In this document: positions 1 to 7,967 of the stretch, piece after piece
How positions within the stretch are numbered: the stretch's first letter is position 1
Layout: each line of letters opens with the position of its first letter
NCBI GenBank assembly: GCA_027577415.1
Contig: JANBQS010000477.1
Location: 1-17,123, forward strand
Reading direction: 5' to 3'
Origin: Coemansia sp. RSA 922
Lineage: Eukaryota; Kickxellomycota; Kickxellomycetes; Kickxellales; Kickxellaceae
Length of the DNA stretch: 17,123 nt
Notes under the pieces: model-generated
The model's database searches: none
The model's input: only the letters and a program-made list of their open reading frames with translations
Told to the model about the DNA's origin: nothing
Translations under genes and position numbers: made by a program

Positions 1-1064
1 TTGCCAGACGGATGGAAAACAAAGTCGCGTACCCAGTCGTCGTGCCCAATAAATGTATGTAAAAGCTGGGCTGACGCAGTATCCCACAGACACAATGTTT
101 TGTCGCGCGAGCCGCTGATAACAAATTGTCCAGGAGCATTAGCATCCGCAGCTGTGGCGGGCGGGAGACCAGCGAGGCGTCGCAAGCAGGCGTAGGTGTT
201 GGGCGGAGCAAAGCGCGCCGTTTCTACGACATTCGAGTGACCCCGCATATCAGCCTTACAGTCGCCAGTAGAGGGGTCCCACAGTCGTACGCTTTGGTCG
301 TTGGACGCCGTACACAAAAGACGCGAGTCGGAAGTGACGTCAACGCTTCTTACCCACTCGGCGTGGCCGACAAGGGTCTTGACGCAGTAGCCGGTGGCCA
401 AATCCCATATCTTAATCGTGCGGTCGCGAGAGGCCGAGGCCAAGCGGTCGGCGCCCAAGAAGCAGACGGCGGATACGCAGTGGTCGTGGCCATGCAGAGT
501 ACGGACGCATTTGTAGTCGGCAGCAATATCCCACACGCGCAGCGTAAGATCGGCCGAGCACGTCACCATAATAGAGCCCTTGGCATCGAAGGCCACGTCC
601 TGAACAGCTTTCGTGTGGCCCTTGACAGTGCGTTCGAAATCGCCCGACTCCGAGTCCCACAGCTTCACAGCCATATCCTCCGACGCGGTTGCCAGCACCG
701 TATACTGAGGATGAAAGCGCACGCGAGTAATGGGCGACCGATGCTGAGCCAATTTGGTTCTCGCTGGCGGGCGAGGCAGCCACTCGGCGACAGAGGACGG
801 TCGCCGGAGAGGGGCTTCTTCTTGTAGTTTGGAGAGCTTGGCTTCCAACTCCATTATTTTCTTTTGCAGTCTGATTACCGACGTCCATTTCTTGGCCAGC
901 AGGTTGTGGTGTCGGTCGTTGGGGTCGGCGACGAAGCCTTCGTTGCCTGATTCGCGAGCAAAAACGGCGGCGCTTTCCGTGTATCCTTGTGTGTGCATAA
1001 AGTCTAGTACCGACTTTTGGAGCTCTTTGAGCTGGCGCTCGGGAAGAATTTGCTCAAAAGACAT
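1..1064 (-). CDS. PAC1: LIS1/Pac1 (NudF) dynein regulator, 3'-partial
   Basis: WD40 protein that binds cytoplasmic dynein and, with NudE/Ndl1, promotes its active form in nuclear migration and organelle transport. The frame opens at ATG 1064-1062 and stays open to the left edge, giving 354 codons; animal LIS1 is about 410 residues, so roughly the last 55-60 are outside the window. Seen in order: a LisH domain (about residues 5-37), a coiled coil (about 56-85) carrying the LIS1 signature WTSVIRLQKK, then WD40 repeats ending in KLWD (137), RVWD (179), KIWD (221), RLWD (263) and CLWD (328), and the start of a sixth at GHDDWV (340). Repeat 5 has the Ala/Pro-rich insertion typical of the family. 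No intron is visible. The start is the first ATG and lies in a divergent promoter shared with the nucleoporin gene. Family identity is secure from the collinear LisH, coiled coil and WD layout. Confidence 0.95.
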   Translation of the reverse strand, partial: MSFEQILPERQLKELQKSVLDFMHTQGYTESAAVFARESGNEGFVADPNDRHHNLLAKKWTSVIRLQKKIMELEAKLSKLQEEAPLRRPSSVAEWLPRPPARTKLAQHRSPITRVRFHPQYTVLATASEDMAVKLWDSESGDFERTVKGHTKAVQDVAFDAKGSIMVTCSADLTLRVWDIAADYKCVRTLHGHDHCVSAVCFLGADRLASASRDRTIKIWDLATGYCVKTLVGHAEWVRSVDVTSDSRLLCTASNDQSVRLWDPSTGDCKADMRGHSNVVETARFAPPNTYACLRRLAGLPPATAADANAPGQFVISGSRDKTLCLWDTASAQLLHTFIGHDDWVRDFVFHPSG

Positions 1065-1282
1065 TTTTAAAATAGATTACAAAATAAGGATTATTTCTCT
1101 TTTTGCGGGATGAAAGAAAGAAAATGTAAACACTATAAAAAAATAGAGAGAGTGAAAAAATTGTTGAGCCGATGTTACGAGTCGCGAACCGCTAAAAGGC
1201 TTCAATGTAATCAACAAAACCGCGTGGCGTATTTTTTTTTCACTTCACTTTTAATTTATCTTTTCAATTTACTTTTTTTATT
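1065..1282. promoter_or_regulatory. Divergent promoter between PAC1 and the NUP58-like gene
   Basis: This 218-bp AT-rich spacer separates two head-to-head start codons, so it must hold both promoters. Its centre, about 1165-1235, has a less AT-rich core (gtcgcgaaccg, ccgcgtggcg) flanked by A- and T-runs, a common layout for nucleosome-depleted bidirectional fungal promoters. No TATA box or named transcription-factor site can be called with confidence. Confidence 0.5.
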
Positions 1283-2062
1283 ATGACTGACGCTGTGGCT
1301 GGGATTACGCGCAAGACGCGGTTCGTCGACTTGCCTGTGGGCATACAACAGTTTATAGAGTCAATTGAGCAGCAAAAGCAAGCACAGCTACAGATTGGCA
1401 GCAGCATAAAGGCCGACGAGACCGAACAAGAACTAAAAGCCGTAGCACGCACTATTCAGCGCCTCGGCCAGGAGCTGCAGGTAGTGAAAATGACACTGGG
1501 CGGAGACCGCGAGCGAGTGGAAGACGCCACGGCGCAAGTAAACTTTGCTGTCAAGCACGCTAAAATAGCATCGTCGCTAGTCGCCCAGGCGACTGACAAT
1601 GGCGCTTGGGGGACTGACCGCCTGACGCAGCAGCAGGCAGCCAACCGCAAAAAGGCCATGCTAGCACACCTAAGCCGAAGTGGCGACAATGCTGCAGATA
1701 CTACTGACGTTGAGGCTTTGGCGGCTGCCGGCGACAGCTCAGCGCCTGTTGATGATTACGAGGCGGTGCGTAGGATCAAATTTGCTAGTATGGACTATGA
1801 CGTTACTAACGACTACTACTGGGCGTGGCTGACGCGGGTCGAGTCGTCGACTCGGGTCATGGCTGAGCGGCTGGACCAGCTCGAGCGGTTCGTTGCGACC
1901 AACACTAGCAGCGATGAGGCGGGCAGGCCGTCGCCGCGAGCCGTGTCGGATGTCATGCAGTGCCAGAACGACTCGTTTTTGGCCATTGCGGGCAAGGTGG
2001 CTGCGCTGGATGACGACGTCAGGCGGCTCAGGAAGAAGCTCGGCATCAAGGAGGCAAATTGA
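1283..2062 (+). CDS. NUP58: NUP58/Nup49-type nucleoporin coiled-coil protein without FG repeats
   Basis: Predicted 259-residue subunit of the central-channel Nup62-Nup58-Nup54 complex (Nsp1-Nup49-Nup57 in yeast). Residues 14-105 match the start of the NUP58 coiled-coil region: an LP-x(3)-I-x(2)-F-I segment with EQQKQ, then long heptad-like helices. Residues 177-254 match its second part: a DYY start, a helix ending LERFVAT, then S-P-R-A-V-S-D-V-M-Q and a helix of the S-F-L-A-I-A-x-K-V type ending in VRRLRKKL. A polar, alanine-rich linker (about 106-170) separates them and seems longer than in animals. There are no FG dipeptides and no GLFG or FxFG repeats, which normal family members carry on either side. 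The upstream 218 bp is promoter and cannot encode them. The start is the first ATG, just after an AT-rich leader. Assignment rests on recalled family pattern, not a search. Confidence 0.75.
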   Translation: MTDAVAGITRKTRFVDLPVGIQQFIESIEQQKQAQLQIGSSIKADETEQELKAVARTIQRLGQELQVVKMTLGGDRERVEDATAQVNFAVKHAKIASSLVAQATDNGAWGTDRLTQQQAANRKKAMLAHLSRSGDNAADTTDVEALAAAGDSSAPVDDYEAVRRIKFASMDYDVTNDYYWAWLTRVESSTRVMAERLDQLERFVATNTSSDEAGRPSPRAVSDVMQCQNDSFLAIAGKVAALDDDVRRLRKKLGIKEAN

Positions 2063-2344
2063 ACGACGTCACACAGCTGGTCAAGTGTCGCGCAATTTAA
2101 TGAGCAGCCAATCGGTGACTATGCACGAGCCAACGTGGTTGTGCTTTTTGGGGGATTTGCTTTTTGCGGGAGTGGCACAAGACTCGACGCCTCCAATATT
2201 CTAGACTGCCACAGAAACAAAAAAAAAAGCAAGTGTGATCGTGCATGCATTGACCTTAAAAAGCCCGTCCTCTATCTTTTTTTTTCCTCGCTCCCATCTT
2301 TTTATTATACCTTTATTTACAAATTCAGTCCTCTTTTTTTACAA
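2063..2344 (+). promoter_or_regulatory. Intergenic spacer: NUP58-like 3' end and PPN1 promoter/leader
   Basis: This AT-rich spacer of 282 bp separates two genes on the same strand. From about 2215 it has A-runs, then T- and CT-rich tracts directly before the PPN1 ATG, as in many fungal leaders. The PPN1 frame extends upstream to an ATG at 2135, but that extension crosses the homopolymers and encodes no conserved sequence, so it was not used. No clear TATA box was found. Confidence 0.4.
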
Positions 2345-4060
2345 ATGAGTTTTACACACAATAGCAGCGAGTCAACTGCGCTGCTTTCTTCTCCTTCTTG
2401 TAGTCGACGCAGTAGACTGGCGTCGTCGTGCTCGCGCGGCGTGTGGGCTGTAGCAGCCATTGCAACACTGGCGACGCTGGCTGTTATTGCCATGGCGTGG
2501 GCAATGCTTGCCACAAACGACCTGGGCAAAGGCGGCGGTGATAAGGGAGACCGGCGGCTCAACAGCACGGCAGTCGGCCGGTTCATCCACATAACAGACC
2601 TGCACGTCGACCCGAACTACAAAGCCGGCGCCACGGCATACTCCCAATGCCACCGAGTGCCCAAGACATCGGACCACTCGGAAGATTCCACGCTGACGGG
2701 GCGGTTCGGTCGGCCCAACGCCAAATGCGACTCGCCATTGTCCCTGATCAACGCCACATCAGCATATCTGCGTGAGGAGTGGGCGCAGAAAGTAGACTTT
2801 GTGGCGTGGACCGGGGACAGCGGGCGCCACGACGGCGACGCAGAGTTTCCGAGAACCCTAGATGAGATCATCGAGCAGAATTCCATTGCTGCACAATCGC
2901 TGCGTCATGCTTTTGGCTCGCACATTCCGATCGTACCCAACGTGGGGAACAATGATGTTTCCCCACATAACGAGCTACCGGGCCCCGGACATAAACGCGC
3001 TCGGAGTACTTTCCGCCAATTGGCACACGCCTGGGGCGGACTGGTGCCTGATGACCAATTAGCCACCTTTCATTACGGAGGCTATTTCGCTCGTGATCTT
3101 AAAGACTACCCGCAGGGCGGTGGACTGACTGCGCTCAGCGTTAATACTATGTACTGGTATAGGGCTAATGCCAAAGTAGGCGGATGCAAGGCAAAGGACT
3201 CGCCTGGTTTGGCTCAGTTGGCCTGGATACGCTGGCAGATTCGTCGCGCTCGCGAGCGCGGCAGAGACCTCATTATCCTCGGCCACGTAGCGCCCAACCA
3301 AGACAACTACCGGCCCTCTTGCTACCACGGCTACATGCGCACAGTAGCTCAGATCGTGCCACCACCGGGTCCACACTCACCACCGCTTATTCACGCGCAG
3401 CTCTTCGGTCACAGTAATGTCGATGCCTGGGCGTTTGTCGGGCCTGACGCCGACTGGGCCTCTCCGGCCAACAACAACACAGCTAGCGACTCGCGTCTAT
3501 GGTGGGAGCGCCAAGTCGATGAGGAGGAGGGCCGCTTCGGCGAGCTTATTCACGGCGTATGGTCCGAGGAACAATCAATCCAATCTGAGACCACCGTCCC
3601 TGATGAACGCGACTGGGCGTTAATGGAAGATGATAATTCGCCACCTGTGAGACCGGCGGTTCCTGGAGATTTTGTTGAAACTCTGTTGCGCGAGTACGAA
3701 CGCGTAATTATGCAAACACCTCGTCACCCGCGTTTGGGAGTAACCACTATATCACCGAGCGTTATTCCAAAGCTCTTGCCGGCATTCAGAGTCTTCCACT
3801 ACCTACAACACACTGATTCTGCTTGGCGGCATTTGGCACCCGGTACTTTGTTGGATTACGACGTGTATACGGCGGATTTGTACTCGCATAATAAAAAGTC
3901 GCCAGCGGTGGATCGGTTTTATCAACGGCTGTATAGGTTTTCGGAGGTGTATGGTATTAATGACTTGTCCGTGGACTCTTATGTGAGATGGGCTCGCCGT
4001 CTTTTAACGTCAAAGAGTATGCGCAAAAGATTCCGCGCACTTACCTTTCTAGATATGTGA
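2345..4060 (+). CDS. PPN1: Endopolyphosphatase, vacuolar type II membrane protein
   Basis: Calcineurin-like metallophosphoesterase that cuts long inorganic polyphosphate chains inside the vacuole; in yeast Ppn1 is made as a membrane-bound precursor and matured by proteolysis. This 571-residue product has a short Ser-rich cytosolic tail, one membrane segment (about 33-56) and a large luminal domain. Metal-binding motifs appear in order: D-x-H at 85-87 in FIHITDLHVDP, G-D at 157-158, GNND at 201-204, GH at 313-314 in ILGHVAP, and FGHSNVD around 354-360. The GNND form, instead of the usual GNHD, is as expected for this family. N-glycosylation sequons such as NST and NAT flank the domain. ATG 2345 was chosen because it opens the Ser-rich tail directly after the CT-rich leader. 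No intron is needed. Confidence 0.9.
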   Translation: MSFTHNSSESTALLSSPSCSRRSRLASSCSRGVWAVAAIATLATLAVIAMAWAMLATNDLGKGGGDKGDRRLNSTAVGRFIHITDLHVDPNYKAGATAYSQCHRVPKTSDHSEDSTLTGRFGRPNAKCDSPLSLINATSAYLREEWAQKVDFVAWTGDSGRHDGDAEFPRTLDEIIEQNSIAAQSLRHAFGSHIPIVPNVGNNDVSPHNELPGPGHKRARSTFRQLAHAWGGLVPDDQLATFHYGGYFARDLKDYPQGGGLTALSVNTMYWYRANAKVGGCKAKDSPGLAQLAWIRWQIRRARERGRDLIILGHVAPNQDNYRPSCYHGYMRTVAQIVPPPGPHSPPLIHAQLFGHSNVDAWAFVGPDADWASPANNNTASDSRLWWERQVDEEEGRFGELIHGVWSEEQSIQSETTVPDERDWALMEDDNSPPVRPAVPGDFVETLLREYERVIMQTPRHPRLGVTTISPSVIPKLLPAFRVFHYLQHTDSAWRHLAPGTLLDYDVYTADLYSHNKKSPAVDRFYQRLYRFSEVYGINDLSVDSYVRWARRLLTSKSMRKRFRALTFLDM

Positions 4061-4384
4061 TCTTTTTTGTATTTTCTTTCTTTTTGTATTAGCACATAAT
4101 GCCACCCCATTTTTCTTTTCTTTTTACGTTTTTTCTCTTTGTTTTAAAAAAGAAGGCGGCATGGCGTTTTGTGGAAAAGAAAAGACAAAGACAAAAAAAA
4201 AAAAGATTCGTTGGCTTTCTTCAAAGATGTCTTACACAAAAAAAAAACCTCCCCCCACCACGCCCACGTTTTGTTCACGTAGCAAGTTTATTGAAGAGAA
4301 ACATTTTTGTTCTTTCTTTCTCCACATATTATTCTTGAACAATTTTTCTCATACTCTATTATTTTTTTTGCAACATATAAAAAG
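4061..4384 (+). other. Intergenic spacer with long T/A homopolymers
   Basis: This 324-bp spacer lies between PPN1 and the PPxY membrane-protein gene. It is made mostly of T-rich and A-rich runs, for example near 4075-4150 and 4180-4260. Short open frames here encode only Phe/Lys low-complexity sequence and are not credible genes. A catataaaaag stretch lies directly before the downstream ATG; it is too close to act as an ordinary TATA box. The spacer probably holds the PPN1 terminator and the next gene's promoter. Confidence 0.4.
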
Positions 4385-5473
4385 ATGACTGTCGCTATTA
4401 TTGGTCTTGTTTGTGCTGCCGTATTCTTTCTTGCTGTCTTTGGTGTCTTTTACTTACGCAAAGTGAAAGGCGCCGACATCCCTGAACGTCCCAGTAAGGG
4501 TTCAAACGGAAGTATATTTTCGTTTCTTCGCCGCAATGACAACAAACGAAAGAAACCACAACAAGCTCCAAACCAAGGACGCCCCCACCGCCAACAACAG
4601 CAGAGACAGCAGCGTGCCGCTAGTGTTGCTAACTTTTACGACCAGCCACGTTATAATACCCGCTCTCATGATGACGAAGAGACTGAGGCTCCTATTCCCG
4701 GCCTATTCGACATACCCGACTACGACAACCCCAATACGAGCTCTGCCTCCATGCCACGTGTACCTGGAGCCGCTGCATTTGGCGACAATAACGGCCGTAG
4801 TCCTCAACAGTCGGATGCCATGCGTAGTACAAGGTCGGCAGGCGATATGACAGCGATCAATATGAATAACCCGGTTATTGACAGACGGTTCCCTGAGAAT
4901 CCAATGCCGACTGATATGCCATCGATACTCGCACGACTACAAGATCCCAATATTGAAAGCTCATTGCCACCTCCACCACCTCCTGTAGATAACAGTTATT
5001 CGCCGTTCTATGGTCCAGGAGCACCATCCGAAGCCGAGATTGCTGGTTATTGTAATGGTACTCTTCCTATTCCACCTCCACCACCTGGTTCCACTGCAAT
5101 GTATAGTGTGAGGCCTCAGAACTATGACCCACGTTATGCTAGCAATCAGCAGCAATATGCATCCGCTATGGCTGCCCACTATGATCCTCGCCATATGGCT
5201 ATGGCCGACCACTACTATCGCCAGCAAATGCAGGCAATGCCACACCCGCCTATGATGCCTCCGCCTATGCAGCATTCGCCACTTTTGCCACCTATTCTAG
5301 GCTTCCAGCACCCGCCAGCAGCAGCAGCTCCAGCCCCACCAGTACAGCCTCCACAAGCACCGGCTCCAGTTGCTTCGCCTAACCCGAGGTTCGGTAGCCC
5401 CGAAGAGGAGGACGCCTGGAAACGGTCCAATCGCATGACAACAAGCAGTCCTCCAGCATACTCGGCACTCTAA
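4385..5473 (+). CDS. Single-pass membrane protein, proline-rich, with C-terminal PPxY motif
   Basis: Not recognised as a named gene. The 362-residue product has one hydrophobic segment at residues 3-24 (start MTVAIIGLVCAAVFFLAVFG), immediately followed by RKVK, so the rest should face the cytosol. The cytosolic part looks disordered: basic and Gln-rich at 48-77, acidic at 95-101, poly-proline runs at 195-200 and 228-234, a Met/Pro/His-rich stretch at 262-300 and an Ala/Pro tail. It ends SSPPAYSAL, so a PPxY motif (356-359) sits three residues from the C-terminus; such motifs bind WW domains of Rsp5/Nedd4 ubiquitin ligases. A short luminal end, one helix and a cytosolic PPxY resemble membrane-bound Rsp5 adaptors such as Rcr1/Rcr2; that is inference from layout. 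The poly-Pro runs could also bind profilin or SH3 domains. ATG 4385 is the first in frame. Confidence 0.8.
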   Translation: MTVAIIGLVCAAVFFLAVFGVFYLRKVKGADIPERPSKGSNGSIFSFLRRNDNKRKKPQQAPNQGRPHRQQQQRQQRAASVANFYDQPRYNTRSHDDEETEAPIPGLFDIPDYDNPNTSSASMPRVPGAAAFGDNNGRSPQQSDAMRSTRSAGDMTAINMNNPVIDRRFPENPMPTDMPSILARLQDPNIESSLPPPPPPVDNSYSPFYGPGAPSEAEIAGYCNGTLPIPPPPPGSTAMYSVRPQNYDPRYASNQQQYASAMAAHYDPRHMAMADHYYRQQMQAMPHPPMMPPPMQHSPLLPPILGFQHPPAAAAPAPPVQPPQAPAPVASPNPRFGSPEEEDAWKRSNRMTTSSPPAYSAL

Positions 5474-5833
5474 TTACACGTTTTTTTTGTAACCCACAAT
5501 TCTTTGGAATTTTTAAAGAGTACAAGTATTTCCCAATAAAAATTTTCCCACTATACAAATAAAGGTTTCTTTACTGTTTGTGGCAAGTCTAAATCTTGGC
5601 TGTCTGCGCAAAGAAAAGATGAATAGAAGCAATTTTATTTAGGTTTTTTTTGTGTGAGGGGCATACAAGGGGAAAACTTGTCTAGAGAAACCCAACGAGA
5701 ATAGCACGGACTCAACATCTGGCATTCTCTTGTCGAATAATACCTGTGGCATTGAGCAATAAGTGAAGTGACTACAATAATGGCTCGGCATACAAATTAT
5801 CCTATTAAACCCATTTACAAAATAAAACAATAA
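5474..5833. terminator. Convergent 3' region with two AATAAA signals
   Basis: This 360-bp spacer lies between the 3' ends of the PPxY gene (plus) and DSC2 (minus). AATAAA hexamers at 5535-5540 and 5558-5563, 62 and 85 bp past the plus-strand stop, are plausible polyadenylation signals for that gene. An open frame on minus at 5639-5830 lacks an ATG and reads like 3' UTR of DSC2. No other gene was seen. Confidence 0.5.
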
Positions 5834-6646
5834 TTAGCTATCTAAAAGCACGGCTACGGCGCGATTAGAGTCATTTCCAACCATGCGCAAGACGTTGGCA
5901 ATGTGCTCGCGATCAGCGTCAGGAAACATACCCGCTATCAGATCCACTTGCTCTGGCGCCACATCCACAGCCGGCGTTGTTGAAGAGCGGCGAATACGGC
6001 CCGCTCGAGATGTCGACAAGAGCAAAGGCGCAACACACCGCTGCGCTAAATTTACAATCCACTGCGGCAGCCGCCAGCGCTTCAGTCCAGCCACATCAGC
6101 ACTGTACACCATGCTCGCCGCGACGCCCGCCAGCGCCGGCACAGCAGCCATAGGCAGTCGAGGCGCCAATAAGCACGCAGCCGTCGCATAAACAGTCCAC
6201 TTATCAGCAACAGCAATGCCCAGTACCTGGGCATAATAAGAGTGTGGCACAAGCACATAGAACTGATGCACACAAGCAAACAACAACACGTACGGCCCGC
6301 TGGACACGCTGTTGAGTCGCGCCAAAAGCATACCAGCAATGGTCAGCGTCTGTCCGACAATGCCGCTGACTACGAGAAACGACGCAAATCGCCGTGTACC
6401 CAGGAGCCGCTCAACAGCGCGTAATTGGTATATGAGTACTAGTGCGGTTAGTACCTCGGACCAGGACGGAAACCCTACGAGCGATGAAGCTAGTCGCCAG
6501 ACTTGCCAGTTGTGTGTGACATTGGGTGTTAATTGTAAACGCAGATTACGCCGCCACCCTAGTGCTCCTGCTAGCGCAGAGGCAAGGCTCATTCCCGCTA
6601 GCCAAACTTTTGTCGCTGGCGTGCCTAACAATCCACTCGTTGACAT
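5834..6646 (-). CDS. DSC2: Rhomboid-like pseudoprotease of the UBAC2/Dsc2 family with CUE-like C-terminus
   Basis: Multipass ER or Golgi membrane protein. Fungal Dsc2 is a subunit of the Dsc ubiquitin ligase that acts in membrane-protein quality control and SREBP processing; animal UBAC2 is its relative. The 270-residue product has about six hydrophobic segments across residues 10-210. It shows family hallmarks: NWQVWRLASS (46-55), L-I-Y-Q-L-R-A-V-E-R-L-L-G-T-R-R-F-A-S-F (71-90) and SSGPYVLLFA (115-124). The rhomboid GxSG serine motif is absent, as expected of a pseudoprotease. After a basic, Ser/Thr linker, residues 231-269 form a ubiquitin-binding helical domain with MFP at 240-242 and ND...AV..LL at the end, which is CUE-like instead of the UBA type usually given for this family. 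It is convergent with the PPxY gene. Both products may have links to ubiquitination, but no joint role is shown. Confidence 0.85.
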   Translation of the reverse strand: MSTSGLLGTPATKVWLAGMSLASALAGALGWRRNLRLQLTPNVTHNWQVWRLASSLVGFPSWSEVLTALVLIYQLRAVERLLGTRRFASFLVVSGIVGQTLTIAGMLLARLNSVSSGPYVLLFACVHQFYVLVPHSYYAQVLGIAVADKWTVYATAACLLAPRLPMAAVPALAGVAASMVYSADVAGLKRWRLPQWIVNLAQRCVAPLLLSTSRAGRIRRSSTTPAVDVAPEQVDLIAGMFPDADREHIANVLRMVGNDSNRAVAVLLDS

Positions 6647-7065
6647 TGTTATTCGAATTCCTTTTTTGCGCGACTACCGCCAGCGAAAATTGACCAGTAA
6701 ATTGAGACTAGCAAAAAAAAAAAAAAAAGAAAACTATTTGAAAAATGCAGTTACAAAATAGTAGTTGAATCGCCACGCTGCTGTTTCTTTTTTATTAGTT
6801 TCACGCCCCGATTAAGCTGATCAACGTTGGCTTGATTATCCTTTTATTCAAGAGCTGCAACAAGACAAAAGCATGCACACAAAGCCCTTTCTAATGACTT
6901 TTTCGCTAAATAATAAGAGCTGGACATAGTTTTATTCCTGAAACAAAGAAACTAGAAAAAGTTCAACTACATTTGCCTATAATGTCAGGGTTAGAAGCAG
7001 ATGATATCTTGCCTTGTCCAGCAACGAATGATGCTATCTCAACCAAAGTGCATCTCAGATGAATG
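6647..7065. other. Spacer between DSC2 and the small-protein array
   Basis: This 419-bp region holds the DSC2 promoter (minus, from 6647) and the 3' flank of SP1. A 15-base A run with one G close by lies at about 6713-6732. No gene, tRNA or clear regulatory motif was identified in the remainder. Local base composition shifts here from the GC-rich housekeeping genes to the AT-rich array. Confidence 0.4.
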
Positions 7066-7308
7066 TCAGAATGCGGCATACTTGCTTTTTACCAGTTCTT
7101 TGTCATTCGCTATAGTGTCAGAGGTGGCATTGTCCCCCTGTTTCACTAGAGCAATATACAATAGGTTAGCTTTAATTTGGTCACCATTATTGGATATGTG
7201 TTCAACTGACTTTTTGTTGTAGACAGCATAGGCTTTAAACTTTGGCCAACGCAGGTTGTAGCTGTAGGATTTCGACGCTCAACGACGCTCAACGACGATA
7301 TCCGACAT
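7066..7308 (-). pseudogene. SP1: broken small-protein family member (in-frame TGA, truncated)
   Basis: A minus-strand frame starts at ATG 7308, meets TGA at 7281-7279 after nine codons, then stays open for 70 more codons to TGA 7068-7066. Continuity after the TGA and the internal pattern suggest a decayed gene: a YNLRWPKFKAYAVYNKK segment, then NLLYIALVKQ, which lines up with the ELAVYLVYND strand of SP5, and KELVKSKY, which lines up with DELVKDPSF of SP5. It stops before the LVG motif and the C-terminal helices. The TGA lies inside a 10-bp tandem duplication. A TATATA at 7397-7402 lies 94 bp upstream of the ATG, like the other members. Function unknown; similarity is by eye and modest. Confidence 0.45.
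7273..7297. repeat. 10-bp tandem duplication carrying the SP1 stop
   Basis: The unit CGACGCTCAA occurs twice in direct succession (7273-7282 and 7283-7292), followed by a half copy CGACG (7293-7297). Ten bases is not a multiple of three, so gain or loss of a unit shifts the SP1 frame. The duplication overlaps the TGA at 7279-7281 (minus strand). Confidence 0.8.
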
Positions 7309-7396
7309 TTTTATTGTGCCTAATATCAACAGCTGTAATCAACGGCGCCTCGATCACGAGCAGTAGCGCCGTTACTGCCCCACGGACCATTTGCCC

Positions 7397-7402
7397 TATA
7401 TA
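7397..7402 (-). promoter_or_regulatory. TATA-like box upstream of SP1
   Basis: On the minus strand the sequence reads CTTATATAGGG, and it is 94 bp upstream of the SP1 ATG. The core is palindromic, so it could also serve the plus strand, but no plus-strand gene follows. The pattern TATA plus AGG or GGG, at about 100 bp, recurs before SP2, SP3, SP5 and SP6. Confidence 0.45.
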
Positions 7403-7501
7403 AGGGGCCGCGCACCAGCAGCCGTAGACTAGTTAGGCAATCACCTTTTATCTTTATTACTTTTTATTTACTAAAATACAAAGACGTAAGGACTGGTGAA
7501 C

Positions 7502-7750
7502 TTAGGCGTTAGCCGCAAACAACTCGCATACTCCAAACCTACAGTAGCCATCAGTAGCAGTTGGGGAAAAGCAGCCATAGTTCATTAGAGCTACACTTGT
7601 TTCATCTTTACGAATATCACAAATGTTCTCCCCATACCACATTCCAAATTGTTCAAGTATTGAAATACCTTGCTTGTCTTGGCATGAGAAATTAACAGCA
7701 AGGTTGTTGGTAGTGTCAGCATTGATAATCATCAATTTAGTCATGGCCAT
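7502..7750 (-). CDS. SP2: small cysteine-containing protein, possible divergent array member
   Basis: Not recognised. It is an 82-residue open frame, starting MAMTKLMIINAD and ending at TAA 7504-7502. The start is ATG 7750; a second in-frame ATG lies at 7744, and no ATG precedes it in the open frame. Cysteines are at 23, 44, 60, 70 and 75; there is no obvious signal peptide and no membrane segment. It lacks the LVG motif and the C-terminal helices of SP5/SP6. The segment TSVALMNYGCFSPTATDGYC (51-70) may correspond to the ELAVYLVYND...DGKYC strand pair of SP5, and a TTTTAAAAGG box lies about 100 bp upstream, as in its neighbours. This suggests a shortened or far-diverged member. An intact short ORF in AT-rich DNA can arise by chance, so confidence is moderate. 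Confidence 0.5.
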   Translation of the reverse strand: MAMTKLMIINADTTNNLAVNFSCQDKQGISILEQFGMWYGENICDIRKDETSVALMNYGCFSPTATDGYCRFGVCELFAANA

Positions 7751-7842
7751 GCTGGTAGAAGGATTCAGAAAAATAAAAATGGAGAAGAAAGAGTGAGATA
7801 TAGGAAGAAAGAAGTTGAACAAGGGAGGGCCACCCCCTCCTG

Positions 7843-7852
7843 CCTTTTAAAA
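7843..7852 (-). promoter_or_regulatory. TATA-like box upstream of SP2
   Basis: The minus strand reads TTTTAAAAGGCAGGAGG, about 100 bp before the SP2 ATG. It is followed by a pyrimidine-rich leader (TTCTTTCTTCC...TTTCTTCTCC), the same order as in SP5 and SP6. Confidence 0.5.
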
Positions 7853-7967
7853 CAAATTTGACCTTTCTTTCCTCTCACAGAAGCAGCTTCCCAAAAAAGA
7901 ATGTGATTTTGACCAAGCAAAGTGTCTATGTTGGACATGTTCTTCTTGAAAATCTCATTAACAGTGG

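Noticed and set aside
126..888. Long frames on both strands at 126-827 (plus) and 412-888 (minus)
   Set aside because: They overlap the LIS1/PAC1 coding frame, which has clear LisH and WD40 motifs; the others have none and are shadows.
2135..2344. Upstream extension of PPN1 to ATG 2135
   Set aside because: The extra 70 residues cross poly-A and poly-T leader sequence and contain no family feature; ATG 2345 gives a normal type II membrane topology.
4099..4388. Two overlapping small frames in the PPN1 downstream spacer
   Set aside because: They encode Phe/Lys-rich low complexity from homopolymers and have no conserved pattern.
5639..5830. 63-codon minus-strand frame after DSC2
   Set aside because: It has no ATG start and lies in the DSC2 3' region; it is read as untranslated sequence.
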